Notes: generated by a model from the sequence alone, not told the origin. Shown: positions 8,525 through 17,707, counted from the stretch's first letter. The stretch: DNA of 32,230 bases from an uncultured Alphaproteobacteria bacterium (GCA_944390685.1 CALXQL010000014.1:1-32230); one strand, 5' to 3'. A program made the numbers and translations.

Positions 8525-8944
8525 TTATTCCAATTCCATATCCATAATATCAAGTTGGAATTTAGCCTCATCTGACAATTTATCCAAAGACCAAGCAGGA
8601 TCCCACACAAGATTCACTTTGACCTCTCCCACTCCATCAAGAGAGGCAACACTTTCCGCGACCCAATGGGGAATTTCTTCTGCCATAGGACAAGTAGGAG
8701 AAGTAAGAGTCATTTCAATATTCACATCACCAATTGATGAAATATCAATATTATAAATAAGCCCTAAATTATAAACATCAATATTTATTTCAGGATCAAA
8801 TACCAACTTCAACGCATCAATTACATCATCTTTTGATACAATGAAAGAAGTATCTTCCAATTTTTTACCCTCAACAATTTCCACCTTTGGAAGTTCTTTA
8901 ACCTCACCATCAAATATAATTTTTCCATCAACTTTTTTAAACAT
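8525..8944 (-). CDS. sufT: SufT-like Fe-S assembly protein (DUF59/MIP18 family)
   Basis: A 139-residue protein. Its central MIP18/DUF59 domain runs from about residue 38 to 125. Seen: FDPEINIDVYNLGLIYNI, the TSPTCPMAEEIPHWV loop with the family's conserved Cys, then GVGEVKVNLVWDPAWS. In this family the protein helps Fe-S cluster maturation or delivery to client proteins alongside the SUF machinery. It begins one base after the sufS stop codon, so the two are translationally coupled. No SufB, SufC or SufD gene is in the window; in alphaproteobacteria these normally lie in the same operon. The gene symbol follows current usage for the SUF-associated DUF59 proteins. Confidence 0.88.
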   Translation of the reverse strand: MFKKVDGKIIFDGEVKELPKVEIVEGKKLEDTSFIVSKDDVIDALKLVFDPEINIDVYNLGLIYNIDISSIGDVNIEMTLTSPTCPMAEEIPHWVAESVASLDGVGEVKVNLVWDPAWSLDKLSDEAKFQLDIMDMELE

Positions 8945-8945
8945 T

Positions 8946-10145
8946 TCACTTACCTAAAATCAAAGAAATTGCATGTTCAAGTTCATTTACAAAAATATCA
9001 ATATCTCTTTTATCATTATAAATGCCAAGAGATAAACGAATACTACTATCAATTCCTAATTTATTATGCAAAGGTTCTGCACAATGTTTTCCAACCCTAA
9101 CACAAATATTTTTCATTGCTAAAAAAGAAGCAATATCAAATGATGAAACGCCATCTACTACAAAAGAAATAACAGCATTAGAATTTCTATGACTAATCAA
9201 ACGAACATTTTTAACATCCGCTATTTTTTCAATTGCATACTTTGTTAATTCAAAAGCCTCTTTTTCAATAAAATCCATTGAAAATTCATTTAAAAAATCA
9301 ATTGCATAACCTAAACCTATTGTCTCAACAATAGGAGGAGTCCCCGCCTCAAATTTTTCTGGAGTTTTCTTAAAAATAGTTTTATCAAAACTAACTTTCT
9401 CAACCATATCGCCCCCTACTTGATAAGGAGGAAGCATATCCAATAATTCTTTTTTACCATATAAAACGCCAATACCCGTTGGACCATAAATCTTATGACC
9501 TGAGAAAGCTAAAAAATCCACATTTAAAGTTTCAACATCAATTTTAAAATGAGAAATTAATTGAGCTCCATCAATAATCACCTTTGCTCCAAAATTATGA
9601 GCAACTCTGACAACTCGTTCAATATCATTTTTAAAACCAATTACATTTGATTGACCAGACATACAAACAAGTTTTACTTCACTTGAAATATTATTTTCAA
9701 ACCAATCATAATCTAATTCACCATTATCAAGAATAGGAATAAACTTCAAAACTATTCCATTATATTTTGCCACTTCTTGCCAAGGAATTAAATTAGCATG
9801 ATGTTCTAATTCTGTTAAGAAAACCACATCCCCTTTTTTTAAAATTTTTGAAAAGGAATAAGCTAATAAATTGATTGCTTCGGTGGTTCCTTTTGTAAAA
9901 ACAATTTCTTCTTTATACTTTGCACCAATAAAAAGCTTAACTTTATCCCTTGCTTCATCATAAAGAGAAGAAGCAACCTGAGAAAGATTATAAAGTCCTC
10001 TATGAATATTTGCATAATCTTTTTTATAGAAATCATTCATAGCATTGATAACAAACTCTGGTTTTTGAGCCGAAGCGCCACTATCCAAAAAAACCACATT
10101 TGGATTATTTTGAAAAATAGGAAAAAACTTTTTAAAATCTATCAT
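8946..10145 (-). CDS. sufS: Cysteine desulfurase SufS
   Basis: A pyridoxal-phosphate enzyme that takes sulfur from L-cysteine for Fe-S cluster assembly. At 399 residues it has the normal length for group II (SufS/CsdA) desulfurases. Seen: FTKGTTEAINLLAYS, the His of ELEHHANLIPW, the cofactor Asp in IDGAQLISH, the Schiff-base Lys218 in SGHKIYGPTGIG, and the persulfide Cys355 in RVGKHCAEPLH, which sits in the short loop typical of the SufS group rather than the long IscS loop. The SufT-like gene follows one base later. It is divergent from trxA across 81 bases. SufS enzymes usually need a SufE or SufU partner; none is seen here. Confidence 0.96.
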   Translation of the reverse strand: MIDFKKFFPIFQNNPNVVFLDSGASAQKPEFVINAMNDFYKKDYANIHRGLYNLSQVASSLYDEARDKVKLFIGAKYKEEIVFTKGTTEAINLLAYSFSKILKKGDVVFLTELEHHANLIPWQEVAKYNGIVLKFIPILDNGELDYDWFENNISSEVKLVCMSGQSNVIGFKNDIERVVRVAHNFGAKVIIDGAQLISHFKIDVETLNVDFLAFSGHKIYGPTGIGVLYGKKELLDMLPPYQVGGDMVEKVSFDKTIFKKTPEKFEAGTPPIVETIGLGYAIDFLNEFSMDFIEKEAFELTKYAIEKIADVKNVRLISHRNSNAVISFVVDGVSSFDIASFLAMKNICVRVGKHCAEPLHNKLGIDSSIRLSLGIYNDKRDIDIFVNELEHAISLILGK

Positions 10146-10164
10146 AAAAATATACCTATTGAAA

Positions 10165-10194
10165 TTTATAATGAAATGTATTATATAATATAAT
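10165..10194 (+). promoter_or_regulatory. Promoter of trxA-dksA
   Basis: TTTATA (10165-10170) and TATAAT (10189-10194) are 18 bases apart, with a second overlapping TATAAT at 10184-10189. The region is very AT-rich, so chance matches are likely, but the position about 33 bases before trxA fits. It also lies upstream of the divergent sufS. Confidence 0.4.
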
Positions 10195-10226
10195 ACTAAT
10201 GAAATAATTAAACAAGGAGAAAAAAT

Positions 10227-10547
10227 ATGGCATTTACATCTATTACCGATACAAACTTTGATGAATTAGTATTAAAATCAGATAAAGTATGTCTTGTTGA
10301 TTTCTGGGCACAATGGTGTGGACCATGTCGCCAATTTTTACCAATTGTTGAAGAAGTTTCAAATGAAATGAGTGATAAAATAAACTTTTTCAAAGCAAAT
10401 GTTGATGAAGCAAGGGCACTTCCTGCAAAATATGGAATAACCGGTGTACCAACAATAATATTGTTTAAAAATGGTGAAATATTAGCAACTCATAGTGGTT
10501 CTATGTCAAAAAAGGCATTAATTGATTTCATAAACGAACATATATAA
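10227..10547 (+). CDS. trxA: Thioredoxin
   Basis: A 106-residue single-domain thioredoxin, the standard length for TrxA. Seen: the redox site WCGPC (30-34) and the cis-Pro loop GVPT (73-76), with the family pattern CLVDFWAQWCGPC and FKNGEI. It reduces disulfides in cytoplasmic targets such as ribonucleotide reductase and is itself reduced by thioredoxin reductase. No signal peptide is present. AAGGAG lies seven bases before the ATG. dksA starts 10 bases after the stop codon, so the two are probably co-transcribed, an unusual pairing. Confidence 0.97.
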   Translation: MAFTSITDTNFDELVLKSDKVCLVDFWAQWCGPCRQFLPIVEEVSNEMSDKINFFKANVDEARALPAKYGITGVPTIILFKNGEILATHSGSMSKKALIDFINEHI

Positions 10548-10557
10548 AGGAATAACT

Positions 10558-10998
10558 ATGACTGATGAAAAGAAAAGAATAACTCTTCCCGAAGGCTATA
10601 AACCAACCGAGGATGAAGAATATATGAATCCATTGCAACTTGAATACTTTCGTCAAAAATTATTAAAATGGAAAGACGAATTATTACAAGGAAGTGAAGA
10701 AACTCTAAAAACCTTAAACGAAGAAACAACTGACACTTATAGTTCCGCAGGTGATGAAGTTGATAGGGCAAATGACGAAGCCTTAAAACAACTTGAACTT
10801 CGTGCAAGGGATAGGGAAAGAAAACTTATTGCAAAAATTGATGCTGCATTAAAAAGAATAGATGATGGCACCTTTGGATATTGTGAAATAACCGATGAAC
10901 CAATTGGTTTAAAACGATTGGAGGCAAGACCTGTTGCTACTATGTCGGTTGAGGCACAAGAAGAACATGAAACCAAAGAAAAATTATACAACAATTAA
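10558..10998 (+). CDS. dksA: DksA-type RNA polymerase-binding factor, zinc cysteines lost
   Basis: Binds in the RNA polymerase secondary channel and, with ppGpp, adjusts transcription initiation during starvation. It is 146 residues, close to E. coli DksA (151). Seen: a coiled-coil region with the acidic tip DEVDRA (66-71), then ELRARDRERKL and the C-terminal fold GTFGYCEITDEPIGLKRL. Of the four zinc Cys only the first remains (Cys109); the others are Thr112, Ser130 and Ala133. From memory, alphaproteobacterial DksA proteins share this form, so it is a lineage marker rather than damage. A RelA/SpoT gene lies at 15534, so the ppGpp partner system is close by. The gene ends inside a strong shared terminator. 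Confidence 0.95.
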   Translation: MTDEKKRITLPEGYKPTEDEEYMNPLQLEYFRQKLLKWKDELLQGSEETLKTLNEETTDTYSSAGDEVDRANDEALKQLELRARDRERKLIAKIDAALKRIDDGTFGYCEITDEPIGLKRLEARPVATMSVEAQEEHETKEKLYNN

Positions 10999-11026
10999 AA
11001 AATCCCCCAAAAAGGGGATTTTTTTT
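10997..11026. terminator. Bidirectional terminator between dksA and the facing gene
   Basis: AAAAAATCCCC pairs with GGGGATTTTTT around a six-base loop (CAAAAA). T-runs occur in both directions. It overlaps the dksA stop codon on one side and the stop codon of the facing minus-strand gene on the other. Confidence 0.9.
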
Positions 11027-11468
11027 ATCTTTGATTTGAATTTATTTCTTCAATAAGTTGATTTATATTAGTATTGACTTTAACTTGACCTACTTCAGCA
11101 TCAAACAATTTTCTATTTTCTCTACTAATCTTCATTGACAAATATCTTTTTAGAGTATCTTTATCATTATCTTTAACAAATACAATCATAGTTTTATATT
11201 GATCATTCAATTTAGCAAAAAAAGCTGGATTAGTAATTGAGCCATCTAATTTGATACCAGCTTCTTGAATATAATATGCCAATCTAGCTTCATCATCCAC
11301 CTTTACATCTACATCAATAACATTTTTAATTTCTGCATCTGAAAGCTTTGATAAATTATATTCATGAATATAGTCAAGAGATATAGCAGAACCAGCTCCA
11401 ACTAAGAATATAAGACCCATAGCTATATTTTCAAAACTCATTAAATTATTTCTATTTATTTTTTTCAT
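11025..11468 (-). CDS. Small single-pass membrane protein, function unknown
   Basis: A 147-residue protein with a polar basic N-terminus (MKKINRNN), one hydrophobic segment (about residues 14-32), and a mostly charged soluble part predicted to be mixed helix and strand. There is no lipobox and no clear cleavage site, so it is more likely a signal anchor than a secreted protein. GAGGTG stands before the ATG. It lies 45 bases after lnt on the same strand and may be the last gene of that operon. Its stop codon falls in the terminator shared with dksA. I recognise no family. Confidence 0.7.
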   Translation of the reverse strand: MKKINRNNLMSFENIAMGLIFLVGAGSAISLDYIHEYNLSKLSDAEIKNVIDVDVKVDDEARLAYYIQEAGIKLDGSITNPAFFAKLNDQYKTMIVFVKDNDKDTLKRYLSMKISRENRKLFDAEVGQVKVNTNINQLIEEINSNQR

Positions 11469-11513
11469 AAAAACACCTCATTTATTAATTAATATGAAAA
11501 CATAATAAACAAT

Positions 11514-13049
11514 TTATTTATTTTTGTCAATAATTTTATTTAAGAAATTAAAATATAGATAAAGAAAACCTAAAATAATAGTAAAAACAATAAGATAATT
11601 ACCAAACAAAGAAAATAAAGTCCTTTCAAATCTTTTTACCAAATCAATATCCATTACCCCAAAATCATTTAAAAAAGAAGCATTTTTAACCCCATTTTTT
11701 AGAATCGCTTTTCCCTCTATAAAATCACCAATAGGAGAAATCAAAGCTGAAATACCATCATTTGCCACCCTTAATAAAGGCACCCCCTCTTCCACAGCCC
11801 TAAATTTAACTATATTAAGATGTTGATATTTTCCAATAATCCCAAACCATTTATCATTTGAAATATTAACAATTAAATCAACATGTTTTGGTAAATTTAA
11901 ATTAGAAAAAATTGCCTCATAACAAATAAGAGGATAAATGAACATATCATCAAAATTAAAAATAATTTCTTCTTCTCCCATTGAAAAATCCACAAAACCC
12001 TTAGTAAATTTTTCAAAAGGTAATACCGATTTCAAAGGCATATATTCACCAAAAGGCACCAAATGTCTTTTATCATAAAAATCCAAAATACCAGATTTAT
12101 CCATTAAAACCATGGTATTAAATAATTTAAAATCATTATTATTTACCGGCTGAATTCTATTAAATCCAGTAATAAGATAAGAATTATTATTATTATTAAA
12201 ATTCATCAATTTCATCAAAGCAAAATCATCTCTAAATAAATCATATGGGACCGAAGTTTCAGACCAAACAAACAAATCAATATTATTACTTCCCTCCATA
12301 TTAGAAATATTGATATAATCATCTAAAACTTGTTCATCATACTTACCATCAATTGAAATTCCCAAATTAACAATTCTAACTTTTTTATCAATTTTTTCTA
12401 TATTTTGATACTTAAAGATCCTAAAATAACCAAAACCTAAAACAAAAATAATAATAAATATAATGAAATAAAACATTTTTTTCTTATAAAAATCTTTATT
12501 TAGTATTATAAACAAAGGCAAACATAAAACAAAAACCGATAAAAAAGAAAGTCCCAAACTACCAATAATACTAACTATTTGAATGACTGGCAAATATGAT
12601 GACCAAATAAGGCTGATAGGATTCCAAGGAAATCCTGTAAAAATCCAACTTTTCACCCATTCAAAAAACATAATAAAAAAGGCAAATGCAAAATATCGTT
12701 TATCCTTTTTAACATGAAAAACCAATAACCCAATCAAACCAAAAAACAAAGCCCAAAATATATCAAACAATAACACAACTAAAAAAGAAAAATTCCCCAT
12801 TCCAACGAAATAAAAAGGTTGCCTTAACCAATCAAATGCAACAACATTTGATAAAAAGAAAAGAATAAAAGGAAAAATAAAAGCTTGTTTTTTATTTTTC
12901 GCACTAAATATAGTCCAAAGCATAAAAGATAAAAACACAGAAGCCAAAACAAAAGAAATTAAAACATTATTATTAAAAGGAGGAAAAATGAACCCACCCA
13001 ATCCCCCTATAAAAATAAAAAGTAAAGTTTTTAATACTTTATTCTTCAT
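11514..13049 (-). CDS. lnt: Apolipoprotein N-acyltransferase
   Basis: Adds the third acyl chain to the N-terminal Cys of lipoproteins in the inner membrane, which allows Lol export. It is 511 residues, the usual size. Several N-terminal membrane helices (about 1-215) are followed by a periplasmic nitrilase domain and a last membrane helix near the C-terminus. The catalytic triad is visible: Glu264 in WSETSVPY, Lys327 in YDKRHLVPFGEYMP and Cys376 in LICYEAIFS. The open frame reaches a TTG at 13061, but the ATG at 13049 is preferred. It overlaps the end of ybeY by 11 bases, so translation is probably coupled. A lipoprotein that would be a substrate (OmpA type) is at 25980-27104. Confidence 0.96.
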   Translation of the reverse strand: MKNKVLKTLLFIFIGGLGGFIFPPFNNNVLISFVLASVFLSFMLWTIFSAKNKKQAFIFPFILFFLSNVVAFDWLRQPFYFVGMGNFSFLVVLLFDIFWALFFGLIGLLVFHVKKDKRYFAFAFFIMFFEWVKSWIFTGFPWNPISLIWSSYLPVIQIVSIIGSLGLSFLSVFVLCLPLFIILNKDFYKKKMFYFIIFIIIFVLGFGYFRIFKYQNIEKIDKKVRIVNLGISIDGKYDEQVLDDYINISNMEGSNNIDLFVWSETSVPYDLFRDDFALMKLMNFNNNNNSYLITGFNRIQPVNNNDFKLFNTMVLMDKSGILDFYDKRHLVPFGEYMPLKSVLPFEKFTKGFVDFSMGEEEIIFNFDDMFIYPLICYEAIFSNLNLPKHVDLIVNISNDKWFGIIGKYQHLNIVKFRAVEEGVPLLRVANDGISALISPIGDFIEGKAILKNGVKNASFLNDFGVMDIDLVKRFERTLFSLFGNYLIVFTIILGFLYLYFNFLNKIIDKNK

Positions 13050-13515
13050 AAGGATTATCAATTCCCAATTTTTCCAAAATTTTCACTTCAAAAAATTCCA
13101 TTTCCCTTGCTTCATCATCATCAATATGATCAAATCCCAATAAATGAAGTATACCATGACAAAGCAAATGCATATAATGATTTTCAATAGAAATATTTTG
13201 CTCTTTTGCCTCTTTTTTCAAGGTATCAAAAGACATGACAATATCCCCCAATAAAAAATCATCTCCTGTTTCAAAAGACAAAACATTAGTAGGTTTATTT
13301 TTACCTCTATATTCTTTATTTAACTTTTGCACTTCACTATCATTTGAAAGAAGAACATTTATTTCCATTCCTTTTAATTGCTTCATCCCCACCATTTTAA
13401 AGGTATGGTATAGAACTTTTTTAGATAAAGATTGAATATTTGGAATATAAGAAACCCATGATTTAGATTTATAAATAAAAAACAATTTTACTTTATTTGT
13501 ATGAAAAAAGAACAT
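13039..13515 (-). CDS. ybeY: Endoribonuclease YbeY (rRNA maturation factor)
   Basis: A metal-dependent single-strand endoribonuclease that takes part in 16S rRNA 3'-end maturation and ribosome quality control. It is 158 residues, in the normal range. The family's three-His zinc motif is intact: His120, His124 and His130 in HGILHLLGFDH. KPTNVLSF and GDIVMS patterns are also present. Its ATG overlaps the mlaD stop codon by one base (TAATG), and its end overlaps lnt by 11 bases. The ybeY-lnt neighbourhood is common in proteobacteria, but the usual PhoH/YbeZ and CorC genes are missing between and before them here. Confidence 0.95.
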   Translation of the reverse strand: MFFFHTNKVKLFFIYKSKSWVSYIPNIQSLSKKVLYHTFKMVGMKQLKGMEINVLLSNDSEVQKLNKEYRGKNKPTNVLSFETGDDFLLGDIVMSFDTLKKEAKEQNISIENHYMHLLCHGILHLLGFDHIDDDEAREMEFFEVKILEKLGIDNPYEE

Positions 13516-13991
13516 TACTTTTCTCCTTTATTTTTATCCATAAATTGAGAAACACCAATTTGCAACATTTCACTTATATTAACAGAATCTTGAGCATAAT
13601 CAAAAAAGTCACCATTTTCTAAATAATCATTACTACCTCCTGGTAAAATGGTAACATACTTATCCCCCATTAAACCATCAGTATAAATGGCAACAGTGCT
13701 ATCATCTGGAATAAAGATAGATTTATCAATTTCCATATAAATTTTAACAGAAAAATCTTTCATAAGTTCCAATTTTGAAATATAACCAACATCCACACCG
13801 GAAAGACGCACAACCCCACCTTCTTTTAACTCATCTGTTTTTTTAACATTTGCATATAAAGTATAATATTTATTATTATCAATTTTATCATAATATTGAT
13901 ACACTCTAATAATAACAAAAGCAAAAAAACAATATAAAAACAAAGTAAAGAATACTTTTTTTAATGTTTTCCCCATCTTTTTTTTATTCAT
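13515..13991 (-). CDS. mlaD: MlaD-type MCE-domain lipid transport protein
   Basis: A 158-residue inner-membrane protein. One N-terminal transmembrane helix (about 11-31) is followed by a periplasmic MCE domain (about 39-118) with the typical LYANVKKTDELKEGGVVRL and SGVDVGYISKLEL patterns, VAIYTDGLMGDKYVTILPGG, and a helical tail. MlaD forms a hexameric ring on the MlaFEDB transporter, which moves phospholipids between the membranes. No mlaE, mlaF or mlaB is nearby, so the gene is separated from its partners. It begins nine bases after the glyS stop codon with GGGGG as ribosome binding site, and ends in a one-base overlap with ybeY. Confidence 0.92.
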   Translation of the reverse strand: MNKKKMGKTLKKVFFTLFLYCFFAFVIIRVYQYYDKIDNNKYYTLYANVKKTDELKEGGVVRLSGVDVGYISKLELMKDFSVKIYMEIDKSIFIPDDSTVAIYTDGLMGDKYVTILPGGSNDYLENGDFFDYAQDSVNISEMLQIGVSQFMDKNKGEK

Positions 13992-14000
13992 AATTCCCCC

Positions 14001-15374
14001 TTAAACATATTTAAAGAAATTAGAAATATAATTAACTACTTCACTCATAGGGATTCTAATTTGGCTCATAGAATCTCTATCACGAACAGTAATAGTTTCA
14101 GGATCCTTTTCCAATGTTTCAAAATCAATTGTTAAACAAATAGGAGTTCCAATTTCATCATGTTTACGATATGCTTTACCGACATTACCTGATGCCTCCA
14201 AAACAATTTTACCAATACCCAAAATTTTAAGTCTATCTTTTAATTCTTGCGCTTTTTCCATAATTTGAGGATTATTTTTAAGAAGAGGTATAACTGCAAC
14301 CTTTACAGGAGCAAGATGAGGTTTCAATTTAAGGACAATACGCTTATCGCCATTTTCCAAAACTTCTTCATTAAATGCCTCATTAAGTATAGCCAACATT
14401 CCTCTATCCACACCAGCGGAAGGCTCAATAACAAATGGGACATAAGTTTGATTTTCATAAGGATCATTATAACAAAGTTTAGAAGAAGAATCTTTATTTT
14501 CTAATACTTTAGCTTTTACATTCAAGTTATTAGCATCTTTTGTATGAGAACCCAAATCAAAATCTGTTCTATTTGCAATACCTTCCAATTCCTCTAAACC
14601 ATGAGGAAATTTATATACTATATCGGTACAAGCCTTTGCATAATGGGCAAGATCAGATTTATCATGAACTTCAAATGAAAGATTTTCCTCACTCAAACCT
14701 TGTTTAAGCCACCATTTTTTTCTTTCTTCAATCCAATAATTATGCCACTTTTCATCTTCCCCAGGCTTTACAAAAAATTCCATTTCCATTTGTTCAAATT
14801 CCCTAACACGGAAAATGAAATTTCTAGGGGTTATCTCATTTCTAAAAGCCTTACCAATCTGAGCAATACCAAATGGAAGTTTTTTAGATGTTGCATCAAG
14901 AACATTTTTAAAATTAACAAATATACCTTGAGCAGTTTCAGGCCTTAAATAAGCATAAGATTCTTCATCTACGACTGGTCCTATATTAACTTTCATCATA
15001 AGATTAAAATCCCTAGGTTCTGTTAAATCTGTTGAACCACAAAAATCACAAACGCCAGGTTTTAAAAGTTTATCTGCACGCATTCTTTGTTTACATTTTC
15101 TACAATCTACCAAAGGATCGGTAAATGTAGTTTCATGTCCTGAATGCTTAAATATCAATTTATTAGCAAGTATTGAAGAATCAAGTCCTTCTACATCATC
15201 TCTATCATAAACCATAGCCCGCCACCAAGCATTTTTGAGATTATGTTTAAGTTCCACTCCCAACGGACCATAATCATAAGTTCCCTTCAATCCACCATAA
15301 ATTTCACCACTTTGAAAAACAAATCCACGTCTTTTACATAAAGACACTAAATCATCCATAGATTTTGCAACCAT
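14001..15374 (-). CDS. glyS: Glycine-tRNA ligase, single-chain dimeric type
   Basis: Charges tRNA-Gly with glycine. A class II synthetase of 457 residues, of the alpha2 type shared by archaea, eukaryotes and some bacteria. Seen: motif 1 region [13 protein letters not shown], a zinc-type cluster CRKCKQRM...CDFCGS, the class II motif 2 area with [14 protein letters not shown] and [20 protein letters not shown], motif 3 with EPSAGVDRG, and a C-terminal anticodon-binding domain (about 355-457). Most proteobacteria instead use the unrelated two-subunit GlyQ/GlyS enzyme. AGGAG stands nine bases before the ATG. It is the first gene of the glyS-mlaD-ybeY-lnt run and divergent from relA/spoT. Confidence 0.95.
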   Translation of the reverse strand: MVAKSMDDLVSLCKRRGFVFQSGEIYGGLKGTYDYGPLGVELKHNLKNAWWRAMVYDRDDVEGLDSSILANKLIFKHSGHETTFTDPLVDCRKCKQRMRADKLLKPGVCDFCGSTDLTEPRDFNLMMKVNIGPVVDEESYAYLRPETAQGIFVNFKNVLDATSKKLPFGIAQIGKAFRNEITPRNFIFRVREFEQMEMEFFVKPGEDEKWHNYWIEERKKWWLKQGLSEENLSFEVHDKSDLAHYAKACTDIVYKFPHGLEELEGIANRTDFDLGSHTKDANNLNVKAKVLENKDSSSKLCYNDPYENQTYVPFVIEPSAGVDRGMLAILNEAFNEEVLENGDKRIVLKLKPHLAPVKVAVIPLLKNNPQIMEKAQELKDRLKILGIGKIVLEASGNVGKAYRKHDEIGTPICLTIDFETLEKDPETITVRDRDSMSQIRIPMSEVVNYISNFFKYV

Positions 15375-15483
15375 TTTAAAAACTCCTAATTAAATATCTT
15401 TTAAGTAAAATACAGCATTTAATAATAAGTTTCAAGAGTTTTTTAAACTAAATACTATCAGTAAAATTTAGGAAAAAACAAAC

Positions 15484-15512
15484 TTTACAATCATAAAAAA
15501 TTAGAATAATAT
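15484..15512 (+). promoter_or_regulatory. Promoter of the relA/spoT-recN-pepA operon
   Basis: TTTACA (15484-15489) and TAATAT (15507-15512) are 17 bases apart, giving a start about 15 bases before the relA/spoT ATG. It is the best match in the 159-base gap between the divergent glyS and relA/spoT. Confidence 0.4.
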
Positions 15513-15533
15513 TAAATAAACAAAGGATAAAAA

Positions 15534-17699
15534 ATGGAAACAAAAACAGATTTAATAAATGCTGTAAAAAAATATATTCCAGATTTGAAACCTTCCGATA
15601 AAACAAGATTGGAATTGGCATATACTTTTGCACGTGAAAAACATGCCGGACAAAAACGAGCCAGTGGTGAAGAATATTTCACTCATCCATTAAAAGTTGC
15701 AATGATTTGTGCCACTACTTATGAATTGGATGTTGATTCTATAATTGCGGCTTTACTACATGATGTGGTTGAGGATACTGAAACTTCAATAAAAACAATA
15801 CAAAATTTATTTGGTGATAATGTTGCAGAATTGGTAATTGGTCTAACGAAACTCCGTTCCATAAAAATAAAATCGGAAAAGATGTTAAAGGCTGAAAATT
15901 ATAGAAATTTTGTAATTTCTGTTTCAAAGGATATAAGAGTCTTAATCATAAAATTGATTGATCGTTATCATAATATAAGCACATTACAATTTCACAAATC
16001 TCCTGAAAAAAGACAACGCATTGCACTTGAAACATTAAATATATATATACCACTTGCCGAACGTATGGGTATGGAAGAATTAAAACGTCAAATGGAAAAT
16101 ATATGTTTTAAGGAACTTTATCCACAAGATTATCATTATATCCAAGAAAAATTGGAAGATATAAGGAAAAAGGGAACTGATTTAATTGAACCAATTGTTG
16201 ATGAGTTAAGTGAATTAACATTTAAACATAAAATAAATGCAAAAATTTATGGTAGGGAAAAAAGCCCTTATTCCATCTGGCGAAAAATGCAAAACAAAAA
16301 TATAAGTTTTGATGAAATTTTTGACATAATTGCATTTCGTTTTATAACACAAACAGTTGAAGATTGTTATAAAATATTAGGTATGATACATTCAACATAT
16401 AAAATGATACCTAATAGATTTAAAGATTATATATCAACTCCAAAACCAAATAAATATCAATCTTTACATACCACTGTTATTGGTCCACAAAATAAACGAA
16501 TTGAAATACAAATAAGAACCGAAGAAATGGATAAAATTGCCCAATATGGATATGCTGCCCATTGGATGTATAAGGCTGGAAAAACGGATCTTTCATCAAA
16601 TGATTTCAATTGGTTAAAAAATATGGTTGATGCCATAAAAAATATTTCTTCCCCTGATGAAATAGTAGAACACACAAAATTATCTCCATTTATTGATTCA
16701 ATATTTTGTTTCACTCCAAAAGGAGATTTAATTGTTTTACCTCTTGGTGCAACTGCCCTTGATTTTGCCTATAATATACATTCAAACATTGGAAATCATT
16801 GTGTTGGTGCAAAAATAAATAAAGTTATAAAAAATATAAGAACACAACTAAAAACTGGGGATGAAGTTGAAATATTAACATCAAAGACGCAAACCCCTAC
16901 CCCCGAATGGGAAAGATTTGTTGCCACTATAAAGGCAAAATCATCAATTCGCCATTTTTTAAAACAACAAAAGAAACAACAAACAATACTTTATGGTAAA
17001 CAACTTTTACAAACTGCATTTGAAAATTATAATAAAGAATTTCATGAAAAAGTTTTACTAAAAACATTAAATGAATATGGTGCAAGTAATATAGAGGATT
17101 TATACCTACTTGTTGGATCAAAGGAATATACCCCTGATCATATAATATTATCTTTATTCCCAGAATTAAAAAGTTCACAAAAGAAAAATAAATTTGATAT
17201 AGATAATTTTTTAAACACAATAAATAAAATTCCAGTTAAAAATGATACCAATACATTAAAAAAAGGAGTTTTATCAAATATTCCTATACACTTTGCGAAA
17301 TGTTGTTATCCACTTCCAGGTGATGAAATAATAGGGATTATTCATACAGGTAAAGGAATTACCATACATAAACGTAATTGCCTACAACTAAAAAAATATG
17401 AAAACACACCTGAAAAATTATTTGAATTAACATGGGAAGATTATAATACATTTAAGGATTCTACATTCCGCACAAAATTATCAATTCTATGTAATCACAC
17501 TATTGGTGCATTAAATGAAATAACATCAGTATTGGCAAAGGAAAATGCCATAATTGATGATATAAAGGTATCAAATAAGACAAATGAATTTATTGAATTT
17601 TTAATTACAATAGAGGTAAAAAACATCTCACACTTAAATAATATTGTTTCAAATTTAAAATCAATAAAGGTAATAAATACAATTTTAAAATATAATTAA
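15534..17699 (+). CDS. spoT: Bifunctional (p)ppGpp synthetase/hydrolase
   Basis: Makes and degrades the alarmone (p)ppGpp. It is 721 residues with the full long-RSH layout. The HD hydrolase domain has FTHPLKVA and LLHDVVEDT (HD at about 74-75). The synthetase domain has GREKSPYSIWRKM, FDIIAFRFI and NRFKDYISTPKPNKYQSLHT; its RxKD motif marks the bifunctional class, whereas monofunctional RelA has an acidic ExDD. A TGS domain follows (about 390-455), then a Cys-containing region (HFAKCCYPLPGDEI) and a C-terminal ACT domain (about 645-718). Both activities look intact. recN starts eight bases after the stop codon. With dksA at 10558, both parts of the stringent response are in this window. Confidence 0.97.
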   Translation: METKTDLINAVKKYIPDLKPSDKTRLELAYTFAREKHAGQKRASGEEYFTHPLKVAMICATTYELDVDSIIAALLHDVVEDTETSIKTIQNLFGDNVAELVIGLTKLRSIKIKSEKMLKAENYRNFVISVSKDIRVLIIKLIDRYHNISTLQFHKSPEKRQRIALETLNIYIPLAERMGMEELKRQMENICFKELYPQDYHYIQEKLEDIRKKGTDLIEPIVDELSELTFKHKINAKIYGREKSPYSIWRKMQNKNISFDEIFDIIAFRFITQTVEDCYKILGMIHSTYKMIPNRFKDYISTPKPNKYQSLHTTVIGPQNKRIEIQIRTEEMDKIAQYGYAAHWMYKAGKTDLSSNDFNWLKNMVDAIKNISSPDEIVEHTKLSPFIDSIFCFTPKGDLIVLPLGATALDFAYNIHSNIGNHCVGAKINKVIKNIRTQLKTGDEVEILTSKTQTPTPEWERFVATIKAKSSIRHFLKQQKKQQTILYGKQLLQTAFENYNKEFHEKVLLKTLNEYGASNIEDLYLLVGSKEYTPDHIILSLFPELKSSQKKNKFDIDNFLNTINKIPVKNDTNTLKKGVLSNIPIHFAKCCYPLPGDEIIGIIHTGKGITIHKRNCLQLKKYENTPEKLFELTWEDYNTFKDSTFRTKLSILCNHTIGALNEITSVLAKENAIIDDIKVSNKTNEFIEFLITIEVKNISHLNNIVSNLKSIKVINTILKYN

Positions 17700-17707
17700 G
17701 GAATAAA

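Noticed and set aside
13050-13061. Upstream TTG start for lnt at 13061 (similar TTG starts at 24109 for the transglycosylase and 25929 for recJ)
   Set aside because: An ATG follows within five codons in each case and gives better ribosome-site spacing or signal peptide; the TTG starts have no separate support.
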